Assembly: GCA_031281635.1 (NCBI GenBank)
Contig: JAITFC010000101.1
Span: forward strand, 1-38,502
Source: Puniceicoccales bacterium
GTDB lineage: Bacteria > Verrucomicrobiota > Verrucomicrobiia > Opitutales > JAIRLM01
Length of the DNA stretch: 38,502 bases
Reading direction: 5' to 3'
Positions within the stretch are counted from its first letter, which is position 1. Each line of letters opens with the position of its first letter. Of the stretch, positions 15,878 to 24,071 are shown piece after piece. A program made the translations under genes and the position numbers. The notes beneath the pieces are model-generated. The model ran no database searches, had not been told where the DNA came from, and saw nothing but the letters and a program-made list of their open reading frames with translations.

Positions 15878-16708
15878 ATGGACAGTCACGTTCATTTGGA
15901 TTATTTCCCTGAGGAGCAGCGCGATGCGGTGATTCGCCGCGCCTGGGATGTTGGCCTGCGAGCACTTCTAACGGTGGCCGTTTCGCTGGAAAGGGTGCGT
16001 ACGTTGCGCGGACTTGCCGAACAGTTCCCGTCTAAAGTGTTCTACTCCGTGGGTTTGCATCCGACGGAATTGGGAGATACTTCCTTGGAAATATTTCTGG
16101 AAAATTTGCACAGAGAGTTATCTGTGAGTGGGTTGCGTCCAGTTGCCGTCGGCGAAACGGGATTGGACTATGCCGCGCTACCGAAAGAGGTATCACTGGC
16201 ACGGGAAATGGTCGCACGGCAAAAAAAATTTTTCCAGGCACAGGCAGAAGCGGCCAAAAGTGCCCATTTGCCACTAATTATTCATTGCCGAGACGTGGAA
16301 GGCAAAATGCTCGCATGGAATGATGTGAACGAAATCTTAAATGCCGTTAAAATCCCAAAAGAAAAAATTCTCATTCACTGTTTTTCCTATGGGCCCGAGG
16401 AATTGCGCGATTGGCAAAAAAGTGGCGGCTGGGTGTCATTTTCCGGATTGTTGACGCGCGCACGGGCCTCCTGGGTGCACGAAGCGTTGTGCCGTGCGGA
16501 TTTATCACACGTTCTCTTTGAGACAGATGCACCATTTTTGCTGCCGGAACCGCTGCGATCGAAAAATCCGAAAATGGAAAATGAGCCGGCCAATGTGATT
16601 CATGTGTTTAATTTTGCAGCGAAATTGCTTGGGAAAACGGCACTGGAGGTTGCGGAACTGAGTTTGTGCAATGGTTGCACGCTGTTTAAGTTGGAGGTAA
16701 CAGCTTGA
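15878..16708 (+). CDS. tatD: TatD-family metal-dependent hydrolase/deoxyribonuclease
   Basis: TatD proteins are TIM-barrel metal-dependent nucleases. The 276-residue product starts MDSHVHLDYF with the HxH metal motif, and shows VGLHPTEL near residue 65, VGETGLDYA near residue 95 with the metal-binding glutamate, PLIIHCRD near residue 130, LIHCFSYG near residue 165 and FETDAPFLLP near residue 210. All catalytic blocks are present. The ATG lies ten bases after the CCA of tRNA-Arg with no Shine-Dalgarno, so the mRNA end produced by tRNA 3' processing would be nearly leaderless. Its stop overlaps the TTG start of the next gene, forming tatD-lolC-lolD. Confidence 0.92.
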   Translation: MDSHVHLDYFPEEQRDAVIRRAWDVGLRALLTVAVSLERVRTLRGLAEQFPSKVFYSVGLHPTELGDTSLEIFLENLHRELSVSGLRPVAVGETGLDYAALPKEVSLAREMVARQKKFFQAQAEAAKSAHLPLIIHCRDVEGKMLAWNDVNEILNAVKIPKEKILIHCFSYGPEELRDWQKSGGWVSFSGLLTRARASWVHEALCRADLSHVLFETDAPFLLPEPLRSKNPKMENEPANVIHVFNFAAKLLGKTALEVAELSLCNGCTLFKLEVTA

Positions 16709-17904
16709 GTTCCTGGATGTTGCACTATGCATGGCGCCAACTTTTCCCGCGCGGTGGTGGTTTGTTTTTTCCATTGGCAACGCTGGGAGTGGCTATGGGA
16801 GTAGCTGTGCTGGTGACAGTTCTGAGTATTATGGACGGTTTCCAGGACGAAATTCGCCGGCGCTTGCTGCTTTTTCACGGAGAGGTGGCCGTGTTGACCA
16901 ATGGTCCGTCGCTGCGGGAGGTGGATGCGGTGCGGAATGCGCTTGAGGCCGTTGAGGGGGTGGTCGCGGCTATCCCTTTCTACGAGACGTTCTTACTACT
17001 GGAACACGGAGGAAATTACGCATTTCCACTGGCCGTCGGGTTGGAGGAGGAGTGGACGGACGTCGCCGATTGGGCGGATGGTGCGGTGTCTCTTGGCGGG
17101 GATGTTGCTGAACAACTCATTGCAAGTGAAGGAGATGAATTACTTGCTCTTTCTCCAGCACAGGTGCTCAGCAATCTCGAGGGCGAAGAAAAAATTTTGC
17201 CGACGACTTTGCGAGTTGTGTCTGTGCCGTTGGCACGGAGGGATGGCTCGGACAGCCAGCGAGTTTTTTTGCCCATGGAAACGTTGTCTGCGCTTTGCCT
17301 GGAAGCCGGCACGGTGAGTGGCTTTGAGTTGCGCCTTTGCCGGGGGATGGATGCGGACGCGGTTGCGAAAAATTTGCGGGAACATGTTCTCGGTCCTGGT
17401 CTTCGTGCCATAACCTGGCGAGAGGCAAATCGTTCGTTGCTGTCTGCGTTGGCATTGGAACGGGCGGCCATGTTTTTTTCAATGGCATTTATCGTTGCCG
17501 TCGCCGCCTTTGCGATGGGGAGTTTTTTGTCGGCGCATACGGCTCGAAAAACGAAGGAAATGGGTCTTCTAGTCGCATTGGGCTGCACGCGCGTGCGCGT
17601 CGCCATCTGCTTTTTTCTCCAGAGCACCATTGTGGGACTTTGCGGAATTTTTGCTGGATTGGCTCTGGGAGCGACATTGCTCTTCTTTCGCGATCCAATT
17701 TTACGTCTTGTTATCGGAGTTTTTGGCCGCGAAGAACGCATTTTCGACTATTACAATTTCACCCAACTACCTATGGCCCTGCATGTTGGGGAAATTTTCA
17801 AAATCGTTGCATTCGCTCTGCTAACAGCCATCGCGGCTGGACTTTTGCCGGTTTTCCGCGTCCTTCGCCTCGATGCGTCCACTGCTCTGCGCCGGGAAAA
17901 TTGA
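16705..17904 (+). CDS. lolC: Lipoprotein-releasing ABC transporter permease (LolC/LolE family)
   Basis: The Lol permease extracts lipoproteins from the inner membrane for delivery to the outer membrane. The 399-residue protein has one N-terminal membrane segment (about residues 20-44), a large periplasmic domain and three C-terminal segments (about residues 250-272, 300-330 and 355-385), the FtsX/MacB-like layout of LolC and LolE. The N-terminal MLHYAWRQLF and TLGVAMGVAVLVTVLSIMDGF match the family. The TTG start overlaps the tatD stop and is preceded by GGAGG at 16694-16698. Only one permease gene is present, so it may act as a homodimer (LolF-like) or have a partner elsewhere. Confidence 0.9.
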   Translation: MSSWMLHYAWRQLFPRGGGLFFPLATLGVAMGVAVLVTVLSIMDGFQDEIRRRLLLFHGEVAVLTNGPSLREVDAVRNALEAVEGVVAAIPFYETFLLLEHGGNYAFPLAVGLEEEWTDVADWADGAVSLGGDVAEQLIASEGDELLALSPAQVLSNLEGEEKILPTTLRVVSVPLARRDGSDSQRVFLPMETLSALCLEAGTVSGFELRLCRGMDADAVAKNLREHVLGPGLRAITWREANRSLLSALALERAAMFFSMAFIVAVAAFAMGSFLSAHTARKTKEMGLLVALGCTRVRVAICFFLQSTIVGLCGIFAGLALGATLLFFRDPILRLVIGVFGREERIFDYYNFTQLPMALHVGEIFKIVAFALLTAIAAGLLPVFRVLRLDASTALRREN

Positions 17905-17905
17905 T

Positions 17906-18574
17906 ATGTTACTGCAATTTCAAAATGTGTCATTGCGCTATCCATCTCCAGCGGAAGATGTTACTGTTTTTAATGGAATCAATTTTTCACTAAATGCCGG
18001 TGAGAGTTGCGCCATCATGGGTCAATCCGGCTGCGGAAAAACTTCTTTTTTGCATCTCGCTGGGGGGCTCCTAAGTCCCTCGGCTGGAGAAATTTCTTGG
18101 AGTGAGCACGGATCGGACCGCGTGAAAAACGGAAAGGAATTGCAGCGAGGAAAGTGGTTTGGCTTTGTGCTGCAACAACCTACACTTATGGATAGCATGA
18201 ATGTTTTCGAAAATGTTCTCTTCCCTTGGCGGGTGGTCGGAGATGGTCTCTCGCTCGCCGCGGCGAAAGGACGTGCCGAGGAACTCCTAGAGGCGGTTGG
18301 TTTGCTGGCTCGTCGCGATGCTACACCTTCGCAGTTGTCCGGCGGTGAGTGCCAACGAATTGCCATTGCGAGGGCTCTTCTGATGCGACCGCGCATCGTG
18401 ATCGCCGACGAACCAACGGGAAACCTCGATTTTAAAAATGCCAATGCCGTTGCCGAATTACTTTTCTCTCTCTGCCGCAATGGCAAATCTTCGCTGCTCC
18501 TCGCCACGCACAGCAGAGAACTTGCACAACACGCAGACCGCAGTGCTGTCATCGAAAACGGAAAATTCACCTAA
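17906..18574 (+). CDS. lolD: Lipoprotein-releasing ABC transporter ATP-binding protein LolD
   Basis: LolD supplies ATP hydrolysis to the lipoprotein-releasing permease. The 222-residue protein has Walker A GQSGCGKTSF near residue 38, a Q-loop region FVLQQPTLMDSMNVFENVLFP near residues 85-105, the signature LSGGECQRIAIARALL near residue 138 and Walker B IVIADEPTGNLD near residue 160, then a switch histidine in LLATHSREL. These match the MacB/LolD group. The ATG at 17906 follows the permease stop by one base; a start further upstream would overlap it. It closes the tatD-lolC-lolD operon. Confidence 0.93.
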   Translation: MLLQFQNVSLRYPSPAEDVTVFNGINFSLNAGESCAIMGQSGCGKTSFLHLAGGLLSPSAGEISWSEHGSDRVKNGKELQRGKWFGFVLQQPTLMDSMNVFENVLFPWRVVGDGLSLAAAKGRAEELLEAVGLLARRDATPSQLSGGECQRIAIARALLMRPRIVIADEPTGNLDFKNANAVAELLFSLCRNGKSSLLLATHSRELAQHADRSAVIENGKFT

Positions 18575-18625
18575 CGGCATGGATTTTGTGGAAAATTTAA
18601 GAAATTTAAAAAAAAATTTTTTCTA

Positions 18626-18654
18626 TTGCATATCATTCGCAGAGATTCTAGCAT
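18626..18654 (+). promoter_or_regulatory. Candidate promoter of the disordered orphan gene
   Basis: TTGCAT (18626-18631), 17 bases, TAGCAT (18649-18654). The predicted transcript start near 18661 lies just before the AGGGGGA Shine-Dalgarno (18664-18670) and the ATG at 18675. An A/T-rich inverted run lies upstream. Confidence 0.4.
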
Positions 18655-18674
18655 GCGGGCCGCAGGGGGATAAA

Positions 18675-19196
18675 ATGGAAAGTAAACGTATCGCTGGATC
18701 CGTCTCGCCGAGGCAGAATTCCGAAAAAAAATTACTACCTGGAGAAGATATTGCGGGGCCGCAAGTACCTGGAGCGACGATGCCGATTCCGCAGGCTGTT
18801 ACCAATGGTGGGCCTCCATCGGCCAGACAGGTTTTGGGAATCGATGGGCCGAATTTGCGAAATACGGGAAAGGTGCCTGTCAGCAGCCAGCCGGCAGCAG
18901 GTTTTAATCCATTCGATCCGAATGGGCAGTCTCTGTTCATCCTGCCAAGAAGTCAAGGAGTGGCTTCGGACGCATCGAGCAATCCGTCGTCGCCCGCTAG
19001 TCAGGCAATCGTACAGGTTCCAAGAAAGTTGGCGGATGAAAATCAGGCGGGTAAACAGCTCCAGGGGGGAAAAAATGATCCGACCAGTCCGAATACGCCA
19101 CAGGCGGATCAGCAAATTACTTCCCACGCGGAACTGCAACCGGTGAGCAATCGACCGAACGTCTCTGAATTCAGTGGTGTACAAGGTCTTGCATAG
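18675..19196 (+). CDS. Low-complexity, probably disordered protein, unknown
   Basis: I do not recognise this 173-residue protein. It is rich in proline, glutamine, asparagine, serine and glycine, with no long hydrophobic stretch, no signal peptide and no domain motif, so it is probably intrinsically disordered. The frame stays open upstream to 18438, but AGGGGGA (18664-18670) four bases before the ATG at 18675 and a promoter-like pair support this start. The region between lolD and the ATG contains long A/T runs unlike coding sequence. It converges tail to tail with xth, three bases apart. It could be a spacer-like or secreted adaptor protein; there is no evidence to choose. Confidence 0.6.
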   Translation: MESKRIAGSVSPRQNSEKKLLPGEDIAGPQVPGATMPIPQAVTNGGPPSARQVLGIDGPNLRNTGKVPVSSQPAAGFNPFDPNGQSLFILPRSQGVASDASSNPSSPASQAIVQVPRKLADENQAGKQLQGGKNDPTSPNTPQADQQITSHAELQPVSNRPNVSEFSGVQGLA

Positions 19197-19199
19197 ATA

Positions 19200-19991
19200 T
19201 TACGGCTCCGTTTTATGTCCCATTGTTTCGAGTTCGAGCAGCACGGGTGCATGGTCGGAGCCGCCAATTTTAGGTAGAATTTCACAGCTGCGGACCTGTT
19301 TCATGAGACGCGAAGACGCGAGAAAGTAGTCGATTCTCCAGCCGATGTTTCTTTGCCTCGCGCCGGATCTATAAGACCACCAACTATATGCACCGGTCAA
19401 TGAGGGATGAAAATGCCTAAAAACATCCACAAAACCAGCGCGCAAGTGTCCGTCGAATCCTTCGCGCTCTTCGTCCGTATACCCGGCATAGCCGCGGTTG
19501 GCATCCGGGTAGGCTAGATCGATTGGTTTGTGAGCCACATTCAAATCTCCGCAGACAATGAGTGGTTTTTTTTCATCCAAAGAAAGGAGCATGGCGCGAA
19601 ATTCCGGATCCCATAAATTTTTGCGCAAAGGCAACCTAGCCAATGTTCCCTGGGCATTTGGAGTGTATACATTGACGAGATAAAATTCCTTAAAATCGGC
19701 CGCGATGATCCTGCCCTCCGCTGGGATCAAGAGCGATTCCGGAGCCGTTTGACAATCAATTGCGAGCGGACGAATTCGCGAAAACATCGCCGTCCCTGAA
19801 TATCCGCGACGAACGGCACCATTAAATGTGCGGAATTCGTAGGGAAGGCAGCTTAAATCCGGTACGGACGCATTATCCACCTTCGTCTCCTGCAGGCAGA
19901 GAATATCCGCGTTAACTTCCTCAACAAAAGAAATTAGTGTCTTTGAGAGAATCGATCTCAAACCATTGACATTCCAGGTAACAATGCGCAC
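19200..19991 (-). CDS. xth: Exodeoxyribonuclease III / AP endonuclease (Xth)
   Basis: Xth cleaves DNA at abasic sites and degrades 3' ends in base-excision repair. The catalytic blocks are present: IVTWNVNGLRS at the N-terminus, ILCLQETKV near residue 30 with the metal glutamate, GYSGTAMFSR near residue 60, VNVYTPNAQ near residue 105, CGDLNVAHKPIDLA near residue 147, RNIGWRIDYFLAS near residue 215 and GGSDHAPVLLEL near residue 243. I chose the GTG at 19991 (263 residues), which gives the normal family N-terminus. The in-frame TTG at 20027 is itself part of a perfect TTGACA -35 box and is rejected. Repair partner nth is elsewhere in the window. Confidence 0.94.
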   Translation of the reverse strand: MRIVTWNVNGLRSILSKTLISFVEEVNADILCLQETKVDNASVPDLSCLPYEFRTFNGAVRRGYSGTAMFSRIRPLAIDCQTAPESLLIPAEGRIIAADFKEFYLVNVYTPNAQGTLARLPLRKNLWDPEFRAMLLSLDEKKPLIVCGDLNVAHKPIDLAYPDANRGYAGYTDEEREGFDGHLRAGFVDVFRHFHPSLTGAYSWWSYRSGARQRNIGWRIDYFLASSRLMKQVRSCEILPKIGGSDHAPVLLELETMGHKTEP

Positions 19992-19999
19992 CGCCGCTG

Positions 20000-20027
20000 T
20001 TCGTAGGCCGAAACAGCTCCATGTCAA
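20000..20027 (-). promoter_or_regulatory. Predicted promoter of xth, ending 8 bases before the start codon
   Basis: On the minus strand TTGACA (20022-20027), a 16-base spacer and TACGAA (20000-20005) are followed after eight bases by the GTG at 19991. There is no Shine-Dalgarno, so the mRNA is predicted to be leaderless or nearly so. Confidence 0.4.
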
Positions 20028-20069
20028 TGCAAAATTTCCATGACCGGCAACGTCGAGATAAAGTTAGTC

Positions 20070-21950
20070 CTAGGAGCCGATTGCAGATTCAACTGCATGC
20101 AAAATTGCGTCCGTTTTACCGCCCTTGCCATTTTCCGCACAAACAAAAAATTTCAACGTTGAAAAAATCGGCCGGCACGCATTTTCATCTTCCGCATTGC
20201 AGATGAGAGAAATTGTGGGAATTCCCAATGCATTCGCCATGTGCAACCCGGAGCAGTTTAAACCCACAGCGACGGCGCAATCTTCGAGCAACTGCGAAAG
20301 GCGCATGGTTGAAGTCAGTCCCACAAAATTTTCCACGCGATTTTGCGGTAAATTGCGACAAGCGTCCAAGGAAAACTTCCTGGCGGCACACGTGCCAAAA
20401 AGCAGCACTTTTCTCCGCTGATAACGTTCTAAAAGTGTGCGAGTCAGAACATTCCATTCTTCTGGCGGGTAGTAATTTTTGCATTCACTCTGCGCACTTA
20501 GAAAAATCGCGATGGACCGACCTTGCGAAGGATTCGGCAATGTACGAAGAGGTTCGAGGGAAAGTTCGGAGGGGAGACCAAACGGCTCCAGTGCTCTCTG
20601 CCAGCGCATTGCATCTGACAATTTTTCTTGACGCGAATTCCGCAATCGATGGGTGAGCAATAGGGACCTCAGCGGGCATTGCCAGCGGGAAAGGCCGATG
20701 CGTATGGGTGATCGCAGTAAAAATGCCTCCCAGGCGGCGCAAAACGTGCTAGGAAATATGAGGTGCATATCTGGTTCGCCGTAGCGCAGGTGCAAAAATC
20801 GCAGAAAATAAAAAAATTTGTGTTCCGGCAGCGGCCGCACCGTATCAGCCAACCCCAGCGATGCCAGCCATTCCGCATGTTCCAATTGGCAGAGCAGCGT
20901 AATGTGTAAATCAGCACGGCCCAAACGGATAGACCGCACAATAGGCAGCACTGCCACGGTGTCGGCAAGATGCGTTGGCAAACGAATGAACAATTTTGTC
21001 TCCCGGGGAAGTGTCGCCTTTTCTGTCCGATGTTCTTGATCTGCAAGATTATTCTTCCGAGAATGCAGAGAAAACCACTGCTTTTGCGGGCGCTTCCACC
21101 GATTGTGTGCCCAAAGCCAATTATCGCGAAAATTCACGTCGTCGCGCAATTTTTCTTCCAACCAGCCATTCATTTGCTCCAAAATATTCTGCGCCGTGCA
21201 GGGCATTTTTTCAACCGAGAGCGTGGCGCGCCAAAAATCTGTCCGTTTCACTGTCGCAATAAAAACTTCTGCGGGGGCATTTTTCAATAGAAATTGCGGC
21301 AAGGCCGTTGTTGCTGCAACACGTCCACAGAGAAGGGTTTGTACGCCGGACGCACCGGCACTTTGGTCAAACAGAAGACCGACACAGCCGCCACCGCGAA
21401 GAATGCGGATGGAATGGAATAGGCCGCTCTTGCGCGGGAGTAGACGGGTTCCAAAGCGCTCCCTTGTTCGCCGAATAAATTGTTCTAAACCTTTACTACG
21501 AAAAGGCCTATACAAAATATGCACGTGCGACCACTCCGGTGGGACGTCCCAAAAAAATGGCAGAATCGTCAGCGCCTCCGTCAGCGTTTGGTGCGGAATC
21601 AAAAGTATTTGCGGGTCAATGGAATGAACGATGGATCCCCAGGGACCTTCGGCTGTAAAATGCCTCCGCAGACGTTCCTTCGAAAAGTACGGCAAGGCGA
21701 GGGAAAATAAACCCATCTCCATGAGACGGTCCGCACTCCGACGACCGATGCGGCGCCGTTCCATTTCATCAAGGTGCGGATAGACGTGGCGCAAATTGCT
21801 GAGCAAAATTCGACGCCTCCGCAACGAAACATGGAAAAATAATCCACCCAATCTGCGGCAGAGAAATTGCACGACTCCCTCGGGAAGAATGGCCAAAAAT
21901 CGACCCATCGCGGAAAAGCAAAATGTAAACATACTGCCAAATGGCAGCAT
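20070..21950 (-). CDS. Fusion of lipid A acyltransferase (LpxL/HtrB family) and GT9 glycosyltransferase (heptosyltransferase family)
   Basis: The 626-residue protein joins two enzymes of LPS assembly. Residues about 1-295 are a lysophospholipid-acyltransferase-type domain. HQTLTE near residue 119 is the H-x4-E catalytic motif, GGCVGLLFDQ near residue 187 corresponds to the substrate region, and WLWAHNRWK near residue 280 closes the domain as in LpxL/HtrB. Residues about 318-620 are a GT9 domain with FIRLPTHLADTVAVLPIVRSI (family: GDxvxxxP), a central IFLSAQSECKNYYPPEEW stretch (family: PgaxxxxKxWP) and VGLTSTMRLSQLLEDCAVAVGLNCSGLHMANALGIPTISL. The two activities could act one after the other on lipid A or core. 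The gene is monocistronic on the minus strand after xth, with 78 bases between. Confidence 0.9.
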   Translation of the reverse strand: MLPFGSMFTFCFSAMGRFLAILPEGVVQFLCRRLGGLFFHVSLRRRRILLSNLRHVYPHLDEMERRRIGRRSADRLMEMGLFSLALPYFSKERLRRHFTAEGPWGSIVHSIDPQILLIPHQTLTEALTILPFFWDVPPEWSHVHILYRPFRSKGLEQFIRRTRERFGTRLLPRKSGLFHSIRILRGGGCVGLLFDQSAGASGVQTLLCGRVAATTALPQFLLKNAPAEVFIATVKRTDFWRATLSVEKMPCTAQNILEQMNGWLEEKLRDDVNFRDNWLWAHNRWKRPQKQWFSLHSRKNNLADQEHRTEKATLPRETKLFIRLPTHLADTVAVLPIVRSIRLGRADLHITLLCQLEHAEWLASLGLADTVRPLPEHKFFYFLRFLHLRYGEPDMHLIFPSTFCAAWEAFLLRSPIRIGLSRWQCPLRSLLLTHRLRNSRQEKLSDAMRWQRALEPFGLPSELSLEPLRTLPNPSQGRSIAIFLSAQSECKNYYPPEEWNVLTRTLLERYQRRKVLLFGTCAARKFSLDACRNLPQNRVENFVGLTSTMRLSQLLEDCAVAVGLNCSGLHMANALGIPTISLICNAEDENACRPIFSTLKFFVCAENGKGGKTDAILHAVESAIGS

Positions 21951-22128
21951 GAAACGTCATAAACTGCAACGCATTTCGAAAAATTTTCATAATTGATCCG
22001 TCGACTCACTGAGATTTTTTTAGCGCTGAGCTCAGCACAACAAATTTAAAGGGAAGGTCATAGGCGTCCTAATGACTGCTTCAAAAATCAACCGGCTGGA
22101 AAATTTTTTACAAAATTTTAAATTCCAC

Positions 22129-22157
22129 TTGCCCTTTGAGTGAATTCGTCGTAAAAT
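22129..22157 (+). promoter_or_regulatory. Predicted promoter of the lipase-like gene, ending 8 bases before ATG 22166
   Basis: TTGCCC (22129-22134), 17 bases, TAAAAT (22152-22157, five of six consensus bases), then eight bases to the ATG at 22166. No Shine-Dalgarno is present, so a leaderless mRNA is predicted. Confidence 0.4.
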
Positions 22158-22165
22158 ATCTTGTT

Positions 22166-23344
22166 ATGTTGCTTGGAATTCCTATTCGGGATCCATCGAA
22201 GCGCGTAGTCGCACCCGAAGTGCCAGGGAGACCGACCGTGGAGGAAATTGATGCCCAGAATTATGACGCGCGGTTACTGGACGTTGTCACGCTTTTGGAC
22301 GCCGCAAAAATGGATGGGGATGGGAATTTATACCTTCACAAAGAACAATGGGCGCAAATTTTAATGATGTGCGACATTGATCCAGATACAGCGAGGAGGA
22401 TAGTTTCGCATGTTTCCCTAAGCATAGGGGTTGCCCAAAATGCTATGTTTGTTATTGGATTGCTAGTGCCTAGTGTGGCAGCGGCAAATAAATTTGTCAG
22501 TACAATAATGCATATTGCAAACGTGATTACCGCTTATTTAAATCCTCGATTAGTGTTTGAAGCAACCGGGTATTTCCCTCATCCAGTGCCAATAAAAAAA
22601 ATGGATGAAATATACGGGCAATATGAGCTTTTAGTTCAACAACAGAGAATTGAAAAAGCAGCTCTTCTCCTATCGGCATTGGAAGCAAATATGCCGCATG
22701 TACTGCAAGGTAAAACCATTATTCAACGCCAAGACTTTGCAATGTATTTCGATAATGAACTGTACATATACATCAAAATGGAGAACCTCGACGATCGTTT
22801 GGAATTTGCAAATGGTGTCAGTAGCATGATAGTTCCTATGATTCCTAATGAATTGCGCATAAGAAAACTATCCTTAGCGCTCATGCCACTCTTTCGACGC
22901 GCTAGCCAGGATCAGGTGCCGATCGTATTGGTAGGTGCGGGGGCAAACGGATCGGTCGCACAGTTTTTTTCTCTTAAGTTCGGCTATCATGGCATTACCT
23001 TCAATTCCTATGGCACAAGCCCTGCGGAACAGAAATACCTTTCGCCGAAACGCATATCGCAAAATGCGTCATTGTTGTGTAATTTAGAATGGGGTCCCGA
23101 CAAAACGCCTATGCAGAAAGCTTATGAGTTGGCGGCGGTTCCATTGGCACTGGCTGGCTATATGTCGTGGACAGTTTTTGGCAACCGCTTCGAGGTTGGC
23201 GGTGCAATTCCGCATGACGTGGCGATGGACGGCACGAATACAAAAAGAATATTTACAGCAAGTGTACTGGCTGAAATTCTTGCAGCGAAGGAAAAAGCTT
23301 GGAATCCTCCCCTGTGTGAGCGTACAGATCCGAAGGACGATTAG
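22166..23344 (+). CDS. Lipase-like orphan protein lacking the nucleophile serine; reading frame ends at an amber codon
   Basis: I recognise only the outline of a class 3 (alpha/beta hydrolase) lipase. IVLVGAGANGSVAQFFSLKFGYHGITFNSYG near residues 251-281 has the strand-elbow-helix and following strand of that fold, but the nucleophile elbow reads G-A-G-A-N-G rather than G-H-S-L-G-G, so the catalytic serine is missing. An EF-hand-like loop DGDGNLYLHKEQ lies near residue 50, and a hydrophobic region follows at about residues 85-125. I chose the ATG at 22166 (392 residues) because a promoter ends eight bases upstream; a TTG at 22136 is also in frame. The frame stops at TAG 23342-23344 but continues open to 23842 in the same phase. 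Function unknown; a catalytically dead or substrate-binding lipase fold, possibly a secreted factor, is an inference. Confidence 0.75.
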   Translation: MLLGIPIRDPSKRVVAPEVPGRPTVEEIDAQNYDARLLDVVTLLDAAKMDGDGNLYLHKEQWAQILMMCDIDPDTARRIVSHVSLSIGVAQNAMFVIGLLVPSVAAANKFVSTIMHIANVITAYLNPRLVFEATGYFPHPVPIKKMDEIYGQYELLVQQQRIEKAALLLSALEANMPHVLQGKTIIQRQDFAMYFDNELYIYIKMENLDDRLEFANGVSSMIVPMIPNELRIRKLSLALMPLFRRASQDQVPIVLVGAGANGSVAQFFSLKFGYHGITFNSYGTSPAEQKYLSPKRISQNASLLCNLEWGPDKTPMQKAYELAAVPLALAGYMSWTVFGNRFEVGGAIPHDVAMDGTNTKRIFTASVLAEILAAKEKAWNPPLCERTDPKDD

Positions 23345-23842
23345 GCAAGGGCAATCCAAGCAATAAGGGCGTTACGGCTGGTAAATTCTCATTGGAACGT
23401 ATCTTTTACTAATGTCTATGCCCGTACGGCCAAGCGCAGTAATTGGCCGCGCAATAACAGCAACGTTAAGGCAGGCAGCTATACCAACATTCGCATAAAA
23501 TTTCAAAAGTCGGCCTTGACATTCGGCGTCTTCTACCATATGCGCTACGCCATGGGAAAGATAGAAGCTGCAAAACCGTTGGCCGTGAACAAACAGCAGG
23601 TCGAGAGGGATCGGGACAATCCACCACCGAGAGTGTTTGATGCTGCGATGCAACAACAACTAGTGGCTGCTGTATCGCAGCAAGTCGCGGCAATGAGTAC
23701 AGCTATTGGTACGAATCGCAGGCAAGGAGGTATCTTCGGAATGGACCTCTGGACCTCCTGGTTAATGGTCGTGTTAGGGACCGGTTTAATAGGCTTTTTA
23801 ATAGGCTTTTCAATAAAACCGCTGATCCAGAGTCTCTCCTAG
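23345..23842 (+). pseudogene. In-frame continuation of the lipase-like gene after the amber codon (or separate small membrane protein)
   Basis: After TAG 23342-23344 the same frame runs on for 165 sense codons to TAG 23840-23842. The first 57 codons contain no good start but read like protein (VNSHWNVSFTNVYARTAKRSNW). They are followed by FGVFYHMRYAMGKIEA, which resembles the catalytic-histidine helix region at the end of class 3 lipase domains, then a Q/A-rich segment and a C-terminal membrane helix (about WLMVVLGTGLIGFLIGF). The simplest reading is one original gene, 22166-23842 (558 codons plus the amber), broken by a point mutation, read through, or affected by a sequencing error. Alternatively a separate protein starts at TTG 23516 or ATG 23537 (about 101-108 residues) with a C-terminal anchor. 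Confidence 0.5.
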
Positions 23843-23846
23843 CAGT

Positions 23847-24071
23847 ATGAGAGACAACATTTGGATGTCGTCGCCATGGATGAAACCCATCATATTATCG
23901 GTCGAGATGGTGTTAATTTTTTTGTGCGGGATTATTTTCTTATGCTGTGCAGAATGCCCAGGCGCTAACTTGATGGCAAAGTCACGGCCACCATCGCAAA
24001 TATTTCCGAAAAAGTTAACAACGAGACCGGGTGAGGCTTTACAGGGAGATCTTGGAAGAACTGCCCGCTAA
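23847..24071 (+). CDS. Possible small membrane protein
   Basis: A 74-codon frame starts at ATG 23847, four bases after the preceding frame. It has one hydrophobic helix (about residues 13-35, including a LIFLCGIIFLCC stretch with several cysteines) and a basic tail. There is no clear Shine-Dalgarno. The last 33 bases overlap the end of the opposing helicase gene. It could be a small anchor protein or lipoprotein belonging with the lipase-like gene, or a chance frame. Confidence 0.3.
   Translation: MRDNIWMSSPWMKPIILSVEMVLIFLCGIIFLCCAECPGANLMAKSRPPSQIFPKKLTTRPGEALQGDLGRTAR

Noticed and set aside
17016..17741. 241-codon minus frame inside lolC
   Set aside because: Arginine/serine-rich shadow of a recognised permease gene; no ribosome-binding site and no family signature.
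18022..18570. 182-codon minus frame inside lolD
   Set aside because: Mirror of the ABC ATPase; composition typical of an antisense frame.
20022..20027. TTG as start of a longer Xth
   Set aside because: This TTG is part of a perfect TTGACA -35 box, and the family N-terminus matches the GTG at 19991.
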